The notes beneath the pieces were generated by a model. That model was not told the DNA's origin, did no database searches, and was given only the letters and a program-made list of their open reading frames with translations. From contig CM055111.1 in assembly GCA_029204225.1 (NCBI GenBank), positions 8,876,864 through 8,940,863 of the forward strand: a DNA stretch of 64,000 bases. Direction: 5' to 3'. A program made the position numbers and the translations under genes. This DNA is from Diphasiastrum complanatum. Its lineage: Eukaryota; Streptophyta; Lycopodiopsida; Lycopodiales; Lycopodiaceae. Below, one piece after another: positions 22,176 through 33,471 of the stretch (the first letter of the stretch is position 1; every line of letters begins with the position of its first letter).

Positions 22176-23640
22176 ATGACAAGATTTAACGATGCTATGT
22201 TGTCGGAGTCTAGCAAGCTAGATGGAATGAACTACAGTATATGGAAGTTCAAGATGCAAAATATTCTCCAAGATAGAGAATTTTGGGAGATCATCACAGG
22301 TGTTGAGATACCTCCTACCACTGACAGAGAGTTGCGGGAGTATCAGAAACATAGAAGAAAAGGTCATCATATCATCAACTTATCAGTTAGAGATATGATC
22401 ATACCTCATATCAGAGATGCTACTGGACCCAAGGAGGCTTGGGATATAATGAAGAACTTGTATGAGACGGTAAATCAATCATGGATCTTGTTCTTGACTA
22501 ATAGGCTTCACACATTGAAGATGGGTATAGGTGAATCAGTAACGGACTACTTTACTCGAGTGAAAGATCTGAGAGGGCAACTTGTTGCAATTGGATAAAG
22601 TGTTCAAGATTTAGTATTGGTATCCATTGTACTTAATAGTCTACCTTATCAGAACTTTGTAATGATGCTATCGTTAAGACACATGGGGCCCTCTTTCGAT
22701 GAGCTAAATGCCATCTTACTACAGGAAGAAATGAGATGACAAAATATTGTCAACGGGGACAATTTCAGAGAATAAGCATTTTTGGCAAAGAAGCAAGATC
22801 AAAGTTCCAAGAAGGGTGACAAAGAGAAGAAGAAGAAGAAGAAGAAGTAGCAAGATATGGAGGAGAATCAATTAAAGCGGTCAGAAGATGGAAAGAAAGT
22901 GGTTCGAAAAGGAGGCTACCTAATTTGCAAAAAATCAGGACATTATGCAAAGGAGTGCTGGCACAACAAACTTAAGAAAAAGCAGGATGGGAATTTTGCT
23001 GAAAAAACATCTAATGCAAAATTGAGTGCTTTGGATCTTGAAGAATATGAGTTGTTTTCGGCATCGACATCTTCTGGTGGTGGCTTCTCGAAGGAAGATG
23101 ACTATTGGTTTATTGATTCAAGAGCTTCAAAGCACATGACACCTAGGCAAGACTGGCTCAAATGTGAAGTTGGGGGACAACTACACATATGATATAAAGG
23201 GAGCTGGAAAAGTACAAGTACAACTACCTTCAGGGAAGATTGGAAACATAAAGGATGTGCTTTATGTACCAGGAATAAAAAAAAACTTACTCTCAGTATC
23301 AACTATTGCAAAGCAACACATGGTAGTGCAGTTTGATGAACAACGATGTCTCATCAACAAGAAAAATAATGAAGTAGTAGCTGAGGGCATACTTGCAAGG
23401 CGGTTGTATAAACTTCAAGCTTAGATTGTGGATCATCATGCAAGTGTTGCGGATACTAGAAAATTGAGTAAGTTATGGCATGAGAGGTTTGGACATATAA
23501 ATTACAAAAGTCTATAAGTCTTGAGGAAATTTAACATGGTTACAGATTTACCTCAAGTCGTTTCTGATCACAAGGTTTGTGAAGGCTGTGTCTTAGGCAA
23601 GCATCATATGAAGAACTACCAAGGTTGTAGAGAATCCAGA
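22176..23640 (+). pseudogene. Ty1/copia B: gag, protease and pre-integrase zinc finger
   Basis: Gag (22176-22598) starts SKLDGMNYSIWKFKMQNIL and continues through EAWDIMKNLYE and FTRVKDLRGQL; a stop replaces the next codons. After a Lys-rich stretch the zinc knuckle reads ICKKSGHYAKEC, with its first Cys replaced. The protease box is WFIDSRASKHM, keeping Asp-Ser but changing Gly to Arg. IKDVLYVPGIKKNLLSVS and the gag-pre-integrase motif LWHERFGHINY follow. The finger ends at CEGCVLGKHH near 23605. The integrase catalytic core that should come next is absent: the sequence passes within about 50 bases into the integrase C-terminal part. Confidence 0.88.
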
Positions 23641-23650
23641 GGAAGCTTAC

Positions 23651-25347
23651 ATGGATCGGAAGACAAATGTAAGTCATTTGAGAGTGTTTGGTAGTATTGC
23701 TTATTTTTACATACCTAAGGATTCAAGGAGCAAATTGGATTCTAAGGCGACCAAGTGTTTATTTCTTGGTTATGATAATCAAGGGAAGGGATACATGTTA
23801 TACGACTTGGAGGGTAAGAAAATAATCACAAGTAAGGATGTAGTCTTTGATGAGGAAGCAACTCATAAAGATACAGAGATATATTTTGATAAGGATCAAG
23901 ATGGAGGAATCCCTATATTATGTGATGAGTTATGACAGGAACCTGAATCGACACATGTATCGCCTATGCCAATTCAAGAACCTAGAGTGACTTTGGTTGA
24001 GATAGGAAAGAGGAAGGAGAGATCAAGTATATGGGATACTTATTCACCTCCTACTTCACCAGGCAGGAAGCATCCTACATCAGAAGCTAGAAGATTGCCT
24101 AGATGGTACTATGAAACTATCAAGGATCTTGCTATTATGGAACAAGGAGAGTCCAGTGCGCATGGAACTAGGAGATCAGCTAGACTTGAAAAGCAATATG
24201 AAGATCAAGATCGACAGGAGGTTCCATAGGAGGATCATCATGAAGATGGGGATGTACATTTTGCATTTATGGCCACAATATTAGAAACCAAGGATCCATC
24301 TACTTTCAGAGAGGTTGAAAAAGAGGATATTTGGAGGAAAGCTATGATTGAGGAGTACGACTCAATCATGAAGAACAAGACTTGGAGACTTGTTCAATTA
24401 CCTATAGGTGAAAAGGCCATTGGATGCAAGTGGGTCTATAGAACTAAGTACAAATCAGATGGTTCTATAGATAAACATAAGGAAAGATTGGTGGCTTATG
24501 CTCAACATGAAGGGATTGACTATGAGAAAATTTTGCACCAGTTGCTAGGTCTACTACTATGAGGACTGTTTTATCATTGGGAGCTTAGTTTGGATGGGAT
24601 ATTCAACAAATGGATGTAAAGAGTGCATTCCTGAATGGATTGCTAGAGGAAAAAGTCTACATGGAGTAGCCAGAGGGACACATAGTAGCAGGAGATGAAG
24701 ACAAGGTTTGCAGTTTGGACAAGGCACTATATGGACTTAAGCAAGCACCCAGGGCATGGTACATGAGGATTGACACATACTTTGAGGAGCTTGGCTTTCA
24801 GAGAAGTAGTTCGGAGCATACACTTTATGTTTTGATCAGGGATAATCATATCGCTATTGTAGTGATGTATGTGGATGATCTTGTTATTACAAGATCAGAT
24901 CATAGTATGATTCAGGGAATCAAGAGAGATCTCTCATCAGAGTTCGATATGAAAGACCTTGGTTCACTACAATATTTTCTTGGGACTGAGTATGGAGAGT
25001 AGCACATGGACTATTTATTTCTTAATCTAAATATGCTCATAAACTTCTTGAAAAGTTCAATATGTCAGAGTGCAAGCCTACTTCTACACCATATGATAGT
25101 GGATGTAAGCTTACTAAAGCTGAGGAAGATTAGGATGTAGATGAGACGTTATATAGAAAGCTTGTTGGAAGCTTAATCTATCTAACTACTACAAGACCAG
25201 ATATTGCTTATGTTGTGAGTATGGTTAGTCAGTTTATGGCTAAGCCTAAGCAGATTCATTGGAAAGCTGCTAAGCGAATACTTAGATATATACATGGCAC
25301 TTTGAGATTTGGTATTCTCTATGGTAGACAGGATGATTTGAAGTTAC
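23651..25347 (+). pseudogene. Ty1/copia B: integrase C-terminus, reverse transcriptase, start of RNase H
   Basis: The first frame carries the integrase C-terminal signature NVSHLRVFGSIAY, KCLFLGYDNQGKGY and KDVVFDEE. The reverse transcriptase follows: MIEEYDSIMKNKTW, GCKWVYRTKY, then after a shift QMDVKSAFLNG, ALYGLKQAPRAWY and the catalytic VMYVDDLVI. RNase H begins (RKLVGSLIYLTTTRPDIAY, KRILRYIHGTL) but is cut at about 25347, before the catalytic Asp motif. Several in-frame stops and frameshifts are present. Confidence 0.88.
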
Positions 25348-25559
25348 AGCCCCCTTGGGTAAGCACTAATTAAGTTGTAAGTTGTACATAACTCATGGGG
25401 CATGTTATTAACTAAATACATGAGACCCTCCTTTTGTAAGTTGAGTAAATTAGTGCAAGTGGCCCACTTGGCCAAGTAGCTCACTCCTATGGTTGACACC
25501 TAGACTTTCCATGCATGTAATTGAGGTGCTTGCCTCACAAGGGATTTGGAGGACCCACG

Positions 25560-25598
<39 letters not shown>

Positions 25599-25679
25599 GC
25601 AATTCATTTCTTCTTCTAACTTTTGGTGTTGTGAGGTGCTTATGCCCTTGTATGTGATGTTTTCCATAGCTAAGTTTCT
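25348..25679. other. Non-coding stretch with (CT)n, possible LTR remnant
   Basis: No coding motif is seen between the cut copia and the antisense gypsy. The sequence has the look of an LTR or untranslated region. Confidence 0.3.
25560..25598. repeat. (CT)n microsatellite, ~39 bp
   Basis: A pure CT run of about 19 units preceded by CCACGCC. Confidence 0.95.
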
Positions 25680-26800
25680 CAAGCTTTCATAGTTGATCTA
25701 GTATTGAAGTTAAGATACTCCATAGCTAGGTCTTGCAATTTATCATCCTCATGGTAAGTGAAATCCTTCAACCAAGATAAATAAGAATTATAATCAACAA
25801 CATCCATACATTTAACAGTTTTCAAAGAAGAAAACATATAAGGAGAAGAAATATCCACATTTCCATTCAATTCAATGAGAGAGTCGTTATGTAGAACGAC
25901 AAACTGTGGGTTACATAGTTTTTCTTTAACGACTCCTTCCTCTCATAGAACCACGCCTTACCCAGGTATGATGTCTACTTTATCCAAATTCATTACATGG
26001 AAATATAATTTACCCTTATATCCTTGAATTTGTACAAGAAGACGTGGGACTATTCGGGCCCAAACTTGGCTCTCTGCTCCCATGGCCAGCTTTAGCACAT
26101 AGCGATGGTTTGCTTTGTTTCCACCTTTAATTTCTACAATAACTTAGACTCAATAAAAAATATTTGTTGAACCATTGTCAAATAATATTGTTACGACTTG
26201 GCCTCCAACGGTCCCATTTATCCAAATAAGATCGTGGGGACCAAAAACTGCCATATTAAAACAACAATGCTCACAACTAGAATTATTAGCAAAGGTTAGG
26301 TCAATGCTTGAAATGGTAGAGTTACCTGGCCCCTTAAAGGAAGCCCCTTTAACATTTTTCCTTTTCTTCAGGCACTCCTTTGCAACATGACCCGGTTCCA
26401 TGCAATTGAAGCATAATTGTCACTCCTGGCCTTTGCGAAGGTTTCTTGGTCCATCGAGGATCATTTCTTTGATCCACTCGATTCCAAGGGAGAACCCTTC
26501 ACTTTTTCTTTTCCTTTCTTCGAAAAGAATGTCTTTTCACCCTTTGCTTCGGGTTGGCCAATAGGCTCAGGCTTAGCTACTACACGAGTATCATCGTATA
26601 GCTTAGCATAGCGAACAACATCCTCGAGAGTATGAGGCTGGTTCCTCCTTACTTCGAGTCGAAAGTCTTTGGGCAATCCCAAAATAAAATGCAACTTGAC
26701 TAAAGCAGGATCTATTCTTGTAGCAAAACAAGAATATACCTCCTGAAAATCTTGCAAGTATGCATCCGAGGACCGGTTCCCCATGTGAATCGTTGCATAC
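25680..26800 (-). pseudogene. Ty3/gypsy gag and protease remnant, minus strand
   Basis: On the minus strand from 26800, YATIHMGNRSSDAYLQDFQE, ATRIDPALVKLHFILGLPKDF and RRNQPHTLEDVVRYAK are the gag core. A Lys-rich stretch and a zinc-knuckle remnant GHVAKEC follow. The protease reads ILFDNGSTNIF, so Asp-Ser/Thr-Gly has become Asp-Asn-Gly. Further left, DKVDIIPG and a decayed linker reach about 25680. It is close in sequence to the gag at 53178-54319 (shared RIDP...KLHFILGL and GPHDLI), so the two are related family members. Reverse transcriptase and integrase are missing. Confidence 0.82.
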
Positions 26801-26802
26801 TG

Positions 26803-27055
26803 GCAATGGTAGTCATCCGAGCAGTAGGAGAAAAAGTCTCCTCATAATCAATCCCCTTTTGCTGAGCATAGCCTTTGGCAACAAGCCTTGCCTTGTACCT
26901 TTCAAGGGTACCATCTACCTTATACTTGATTTTGTATACCCATTTAGAACCAATTGCCTTCTTCCCATGAGGAATATCAACAAGAACCCAAATCTGGTTC
27001 TTCATGAGTGAGTCATACTCATCTTGCATCGCATCCTCCCAACATTTTACTCCCT
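26803..27055 (-). pseudogene. Ty1/copia reverse transcriptase fragment, minus strand
   Basis: The frame reads CWEDAMQDEYDSLMKNQIW, then GSKWVYKIKYKVDGTLERYK, ARLVAKGYAQQKGIDYEETF and ARMTTI. It is the N-terminal 100 residues of a copia reverse transcriptase with an open frame. Homology stops at ARMTTI, where the sequence runs directly into gypsy gag on the same strand. Confidence 0.85.
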
Positions 27056-28084
27056 TGGACTACTCATATATAAAACAACAATTTTTAACCACATATAGAT
27101 TAGGAAGGGCTTACAAATGACATTAACCTAACAAGCTTGAATAGACATCTATTGTAGCAATGGTTGTTGAGCTTAGTGCAAATGCCACTAAATAGACTTT
27201 CCCACTACATCATCAAGGGTTGTTCCATTTGAAGATTAGATGAGTAGCGTAGGGCTAAAAAGCCTCAGTGTTTCCCTATTGCATGCAAAGCAGAGAGCAA
27301 CTCTAATCTTTAACCCAATTTAGCTCAAAACTATAGCTCAACATATTGCATTGTGATTACATTTTACGCACACATAATTTGCCTTGCATTGGGGGTATGA
27401 GAACATTTTCCACACCAACATGTATGTGAAGTGAAGTCTTGGATGCATTAGTTGATTGCTTCATTAGCTTCAAAATGGTAACATCCACACACCAAACTTC
27501 ACCTTGCTTTGAATTTTGATAGGCAACCTCACCTTTGGTATAGGTGGTAAATTCTTTCATATTACTATTACAGTGTAGATCTTGAACTATTTTTAGATTT
27601 GACATTTCCTGGATAGTAGCAAAATATCCCAGATTTAACTTCAAATATTGATCTTATGAGATTTGCTTTAAGCTCTAAACACAGATATTTTTTAATATCG
27701 TAAAGACTCCTTATTTGGAAAAAATGTGCATTAAAGAGGTTTTGCAAACCGCTATATAAAGAATGAGGGATACAAAGGACTCCATAATGGAATTGGTGGT
27801 TGACAAGAGTATAGACCTGATGGTGATGCTCAAGGGAGGCTAAGTTGTGACATAAATGAAAATTTCTTCAAATTTTGGTTTCTAATGGATTTGCTCGTGT
27901 GGATCTCTCCAAAGTTGCAGCCATATAGAGTTGGCCTTAGGCATGTGATGTTCATGAGGTTCATATTTTTCTCGATCTTGCTATGCATGTACATAAGTGT
28001 GTTCTTGACTTTGTTATTGTTGCTCATCATTTAGATGTGTTGTAACGAAAGCATATTATTTTTCAATAAAATTTTTTCTATTTA
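27056..28084. other. No recognisable gene
   Basis: The antisense frame at 27357-27644 (95 codons) has no known motif. The rest is AT-rich, without long frames or clear repeats. Confidence 0.4.
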
Positions 28085-28380
28085 TGGGCTCCTATTATAG
28101 CTAGACCTAATTTTGATCATAAACTTTTTGTTGAGACAACACTACCGTTGTAGGTATTGGCGCTATTCTTCCTCAACCTATTGGTGTTATGGCTTTTAGG
28201 ATCTCATTGTTTATGTCCTTATGAAACTTATTCTATACATAATTCCTTGTTAATGTTTATACTCTTAAAAATTGGTGACATAGTTATGGACTCATCTCAT
28301 TACATTCACCGCATCCATTTACATTTACTTTACTTTGTGCATAAGCAAGCCTTGGGCCCTTTTTTATTCATTAGTGACAC
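28085..28380 (+). pseudogene. Ty3/gypsy RNase H remnant
   Basis: Broken frames read ARPNFDHKLFVETT, then GIGAILPQPIGVMAFRI. The SIHNSLLM and LHLLYFVHKQAL region corresponds to the 'E..Y...E..A....W..YL....DH.SL' part of gypsy RNase H. Frames change at least twice. No integrase follows; the next feature is an LTR. Confidence 0.6.
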
Positions 28381-28388
28381 TTAGACTA

Positions 28389-28699
28389 TATGGTTGGCCT
28401 TGGCCTTATTATTCATTATTAGACATATTACTGGAGAGTGGGGGCCTTCTTGGAGGGTGCATTATTTTCCCTCCTAGTTGGGCCCTAGCCAACGGAAGCT
28501 TCTGTTTAAGGCTTTCTCTTGGCTATAAGTAGGGAAACTGTGTCATTTGCCATTCAGCTGATGATATTGATATCTCTCTTTAGCCTCCTTTCCTGCTTTC
28601 TATGGTTAAGTCTTGCTTATGTGCTGCTTTCATAACTTAAGTCTTGTTTATGTGATGCTTTCATAGCTTAGCTCTAGATCAGCTGTGGCTCTATTCGCA
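28389..28699 (+). repeat. Probable gypsy LTR
   Basis: The segment starts TGGTTGGCC after the RNase H remnant and ends at GCA a few bases before a canonical primer site. A promoter-like CTATAAGTAG occurs near 28522. No partner LTR was recognised, so the limits are approximate. Confidence 0.45.
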
Positions 28700-28702
28700 A
28701 CT

Positions 28703-28714
28703 TGGTATCAGAGC
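28703..28714 (+). promoter_or_regulatory. Primer-binding site (initiator tRNA-Met type)
   Basis: TGGTATCAGAGC lies directly after the probable LTR and ~700 bases upstream of the gypsy gag start. Confidence 0.85.
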
Positions 28715-29398
28715 ACTTTCCTGATTGCTGAATTTCAGATCTGATTTTCTGATTGGGGGCCCATTTTCCTTGTTGATTTTTCTCTTTTTGCTGAGGGCTT
28801 TCGTCTCTTTGCTTCAGCAACATTCAGCACAGTTTGGAGGAGGACCAGCTCCCATCAGAGCATTTTCCTTGGCGGAGCTTTAGTAGATAGTTAGCAGAAG
28901 TACTTCCGCTAAATTTGGTGGCCAGAAAAAAAAAAATCTGGGCAAATTATTTCTGGCGCCCAAGTTCCAACCCTCCATCACCCATTTTTAGCTTGTTTGT
29001 AGGCTCTCCAGCGCCCAATTCCCTCATCTCTTTCATCTATTCTTCTTTCCATTTTCAGTCCTCTCTTATTTTTGTTTGCAGGCTGTCCAGCTGTTTCATA
29101 CTTGTCACTTTCATCCGTTTTTGTCTCTATTTGTAGCCATTTTTCACACCTTGTTTGCAGGCTGTCCATCACCCATCCTCAACCAAATTTCATGAAATTT
29201 TGACTCCGTTAGATATTCCAATTTGTCACTTGCCTCTTGGCTATCCAGCGCATTTTTTTACAGCCTTCATTTTCACTTTTTTCATTTGCTCATTGTTTTC
29301 CTTTCTTAGTTGTGATAATAGTGGTTTCAATAGACTAATTTGGGGTGATGACAAGAGTCCGTCTCTCAAGTTTTTGTCTATTCCTTCCACTATCATTA

Positions 29399-30927
29399 TG
29401 GCACATTCACCTACCCTAAGTGAGACTACTCAAGAAACCTTATCCAATCAGTTTCGTTGCATGGATGAGACCCCTGGCCTCGTTCTTCGCTTCGATACCA
29501 TTATGACCGGCTTTGCTACTATGCAATCACAGATTGATTCTTTATAGCCTCATGGTCCTAGTAAAGCTCCTATTATTTGGGACTCCCCCTCCACTTGGAT
29601 TTCCATCTTCCTCTGCTAGTCAGCCTAGTGGTGGACCGTTCATTCCACCTAATCCACCTCCTGGTTTCTTTTCACGTCCCCCACTTCTTGAGCCACACTT
29701 TACTCAAGAATTTCGTGATAGGGTCCAGCTTGCTACCTATTCTGGTTTCTCTGATGGGAACTTATTAGAGAATTGGTTTGCTAAGCTTGACACATATTTT
29801 CAGATCTACCCTAAGATTGATCCTCAAAAGATCCAGTTGGCTGCTTTACATTTAGATGGATGCGCCACCACGTGGTGGCGAGTTTATAGAGCTGATCCTG
29901 ATCGAAAAGGGCTCCATTTATGGCATACTTTTCACCGTGAACTCCGTCATGCTATGATTGATCCCAACATGATACATTCAATAGTCTCACTCAGACCAGT
30001 GATCTTGCTTCTTATACAGATCAGTTTATGGATCTTTCTTATCTTTTCACAGATCTACAGCCCACTGAGCTTAATTCTTGTTACATTGTTGGGCCTGATT
30101 TACTTCCTGCTACTTGCCATGCTCAGCTTGGCTATGCTACTTGGACAGGGCGTCCTGGTCCTCGCTCCATTTGGTTACGTGTACGTATTACAAGTTGTGA
30201 GTATATTGCTTCAATTGATACTGGCAGCACTCATTCTTTTATTAACAGTTATATCACTAGTCGGATTTGTGCTTCACCTATTCCTGCTTCACAGCCTTTC
30301 ATAGTTGAGGTTGTCAGTTCCCATTCTTTTCCTAGTTCTCAGATGTTTCAGCGTTTACCATACCGCATTGGAGATTATTTGGATAGACAGATCTTTACAT
30401 TATTCCTATGGAGCGTTATGATCTTATCCTTGGTGCTGATTGGTTTGCATCTCTTGGAGTCGTTACACTGGACTTGACACAGCAGACATTGACATTTGTA
30501 CATGATGCAGTTACACACTCACTTGTTGGCATTGATTCTTAGGGAGGCTTTCAGTGTGTTACTGGGAAGCAGTTTATTCACAGTTTGTCAAAGGCTCATT
30601 GTGCAGTCTTATTATGTGTTCAGCGGGCAGTACCAGTTCCTCCAGTATGTACTCCAACAGTTATTCCTTAGGTGATCTCTAAATTATTACATCAGTATGT
30701 TTCTGTCTTTTCAGAACCTACGATGCTACCACCATAACGTGATGTGAACCATCATATTGACTTGCGTCCAGGTTCTAGTCCTCCTTCTCGTCCCCCTTAT
30801 CCTATGTCTCGATCTGAACGTGATGAGCTTGAGCTCCATATTACTGCCTTGTTAGATCAGGGTCTCATTGTTCCTAGTCACAGCCCTTTTGGTGCCCATG
30901 TTCTCCTTGTTAGTAAGAAAGAGTTAG
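29399..30927 (+). pseudogene. Ty3/gypsy F: gag, protease and start of reverse transcriptase
   Basis: Gag starts at MAHSPTLSETTQETL (29399) and passes through a Pro-rich linker (GGPFIPPNPPPGFF). The core follows: YSGFSDGNLLENWFAKLDTYF, GCATTWWRVY and LWHTFHRELR. After a frameshift near 30020 the rest of gag and any zinc knuckle are missing, and the frame 30028-30477 runs straight into protease with an intact SIDTGSTHSFI. Next come the linker (DVNHHIDLRPGSSPPSRPPYPMS) and the first reverse-transcriptase block (SPFGAHVLLVSKKE), where it stops at about 30927. Retained Asp-Thr-Gly indicates a fairly young but truncated copy. Confidence 0.85.
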
Positions 30928-30936
30928 AAATCAGCT

Positions 30937-31393
30937 TGTGATCTTATTCATTAGTATACGCTCTAAATGTGATGATGTAATTATTGTACAGTATATTTGG
31001 TTTACTGTATATGGTTGTGATCGGGACGTGACCCGTTAGGATATATTGATCGGGCACTGATCCCGTAGACGACTACTTGGGTTAGCCGGGTAGCCACACG
31101 TAGGAAGAAATTAGCCTGTATAGTGATTTTGAGCTCATTATGCTATACTCAAGGGCATGTCCCGGGTTTGTCAGTATATATGGCCATATTGGGCCTAACT
31201 CTAGTTTGGCAGGTGGTAGGCCAGTTTAGTGGCACCTGTTGAGCCCATGCAGTTTGGGGCTTTGCTATATGTATAGTGTTTCTTCATAATAGACTTAACT
31301 TTTGTTGTGCCATCTTTGAGAGCTTGTGAGGAGTGGCTATGGTGATTGTGTGATGTGATCTGCATACTGCACTAGATCCTAGCAGAATTTCAA
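30937..31393 (+). repeat. Possible LTR of a further element
   Basis: The stretch begins TGTGATCTTATTC right at the gypsy breakpoint and ends at TTTCAAC before TTGATATCATAGCTAC, which resembles a diverged TTGGTATCAGAGC primer site. No partner LTR was found. Confidence 0.35.
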
Positions 31394-33303
31394 CTTGATA
31401 TCATAGCTACAGAGTGATGCAGGTATGCACGATCCAGTGGAGCTATGGGATAGCGTCTTTCATCAGGAGAAATAGCACTCAGAGCGTCTCAGGAGAGAGG
31501 ACTCCATACGGGGTATCAACAGTCCGGATGGCATAAGACAACAAAGTTCCTTCGATCGGAGCTTCGGGGAAGATCAAGACGATCATCGTAAGAGAATTCT
31601 TGGAAGAATTCTGAAAAATTGCTTAAAACGGTGAGTTGCTTCGAAAAATGGCTCTGACGAAAAATTGGCCAGAACTTCTTCGGTAATCCGTCAATTACTG
31701 AGTGAAGCAAATTGAAAGGTGGAGCAGGGTAGTGGAAACTCAGTGCGAAGAGAATTTTGAAATCCATTTACTGTGAAGGGAAAGAAGCAGTTCGGAGAAC
31801 TAGCTACAGTGGTCTAGTTTTCGGAATAATCGAAAAACTACGAATCTTTCTCTATGGTTGATGGAATTGGGCACTATAAATTGCTACCTAGGGAGGTTTT
31901 ACTAAGGCCAAACTAATCCTAAGAGGATGTGGTCAGCCAAGAAGCACAGTAGGAGCAATTCCCATTTCTCAGAAGCTATAAAAGCTTGCTCAACCAGGGT
32001 TTACAGATCAAAAAGTGTGGATCTTTCTCAATAGGAAGTTGTTTTTGGATCTATAAGAAGCCACAGTAGGGCGCCGTGGTGCTGCCAAGGAGTGGCTAAG
32101 AGACCACTATCAGCCATGAAGCAATGAGGCAACGCGTGCTGAGGGTGATGATGCATTAGCGCGTTTGAGTGTCTTGCTGCCCCAAGGAATTTAGTTTGGT
32201 GCGCGAGGAGGCATACATCCATTCCATCATGAAGATAGATAATAAACGACTATGATTGGAAGCTCAAGGAGCTATATCGGCCGTGAGATGGGGGCTTACC
32301 ATTAGATTGAAAGGAAGAGGGCCCATGAAGAGTTGAAGGCCAAAGGTGAAAATTCTTTATTAAAAATTTTCATGTTGAAGTGCATGAAGGGACCCGCAGT
32401 CCAAGTTGGACCTTGGTGCATTAAAAATCTTCTTTTTGAAGAAATAGTTCAAATTTGCAAGTCACCCTTTGGAAAGGGATAACTTTGGCTAGAATGAACC
32501 TATTTTGGCCATCCATGAGCCAAAATGACTCTTGAAACTGGTTGCTCAGAGCCAATAGACAGAGCGACATCACAAATAGGGAGAAAGGCATTTTGAGGTG
32601 TTTTCGTCACCATTTTATCGAGCAGAGTGCCGGTGACCTAGTGATGGGCTACATTCGCTATTTGGGTATTGTAGGGCCAAATTCGGGAAAAAATTTGGCT
32701 AGTGAAATCTGCTACAGGCAGTACAATGAGGCATTATCGCTTCAGAATCATTAATACTTACTCTTGATAGGGTAACAAGACGTTTGGAGGCGGTAAATGC
32801 AGTATGGGGGCGAATGGTAGTGGAATTATGTGGAGAAAGCTAGTATTGGTGACGGAAGTGCAGTTTGGCGATGTGATTACTCATCATTGGCGACAATTTT
32901 GAGAGGGCAAGCAATCACAGGTGAGAGGTAGGCATGGTATGCCGGTTACAGGTGAGAAATTCGTGTGATCAGGTTCAACTCTTGGGGTTCGAACCAACCA
33001 ACATCAAGTGGCGTTTTGGGGGAACACTCTCACAGGTATGATCGACAGTGGCATTGTCGAGCCAGGTGATAGCTGCATTGACACACGCATCTATAGCCTG
33101 GAAATTTCCCGTGTGGAGGGCAATATGGGCTAGCTTGGAGGTACACACATATTGGCGGTCATAGGTGATGGAAGTGCAAGGTGGTGCCAGTTGGAAGCCA
33201 TTAGGAAAGATAGCAGACTTGCATTGGACGAGCTATGTGTAGGACACACGGAGGATGAAAAATGAGTCAATAATCACACTTTGGATGCTCTTGATGAGTG
33301 GTG
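31394..33303 (+). other. Non-coding, retrotransposon-leader-like stretch
   Basis: About 1.9 kb without a long frame or known protein motif. Phrases such as TGAAGTGCATGAAGGGACC and TTTTTGAAGAAATAG near 32380-32440 resemble the untranslated leader of copia E (41220-41340). This may therefore be the leader of a related copia, but the resemblance is by eye only. Confidence 0.35.
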
Positions 33304-33351
33304 CATGCAGTCCAGATTCTAAATATTGAATTATCGCATTTGCCTTTGAAT
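33304..33351 (+). repeat. 48-bp fragment shared with the gypsy at 54661-54708
   Basis: CATGCAGTCCAGATTCTAAA and the next 28 bases match the coding strand of the gypsy at 54661-54708 with a single difference, while flanks on both sides are unrelated. Confidence 0.8.
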
Positions 33352-33471
33352 GAGAAAGATGTGCATGACATCATAAACCAAATCTATTGATAGATTGAAG
33401 CCATACAATTCATACAACCTTTAAAGAGTTGACTCTCCTAATAGTCCAGCACCTCTTAGTATTTCTTCTTT

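Noticed and set aside
27357-27644. 95-codon antisense frame considered as a possible copia protease/pre-integrase part
   Set aside because: No DSG, LWH...GH or Cys-pair signature could be found, so it is left unassigned.
21988-28714. TGGTATCAGAGC sites considered as tRNA gene fragments
   Set aside because: Only 12 bases match the tRNA end, and each lies where an LTR primer site is expected; no cloverleaf surrounds them.
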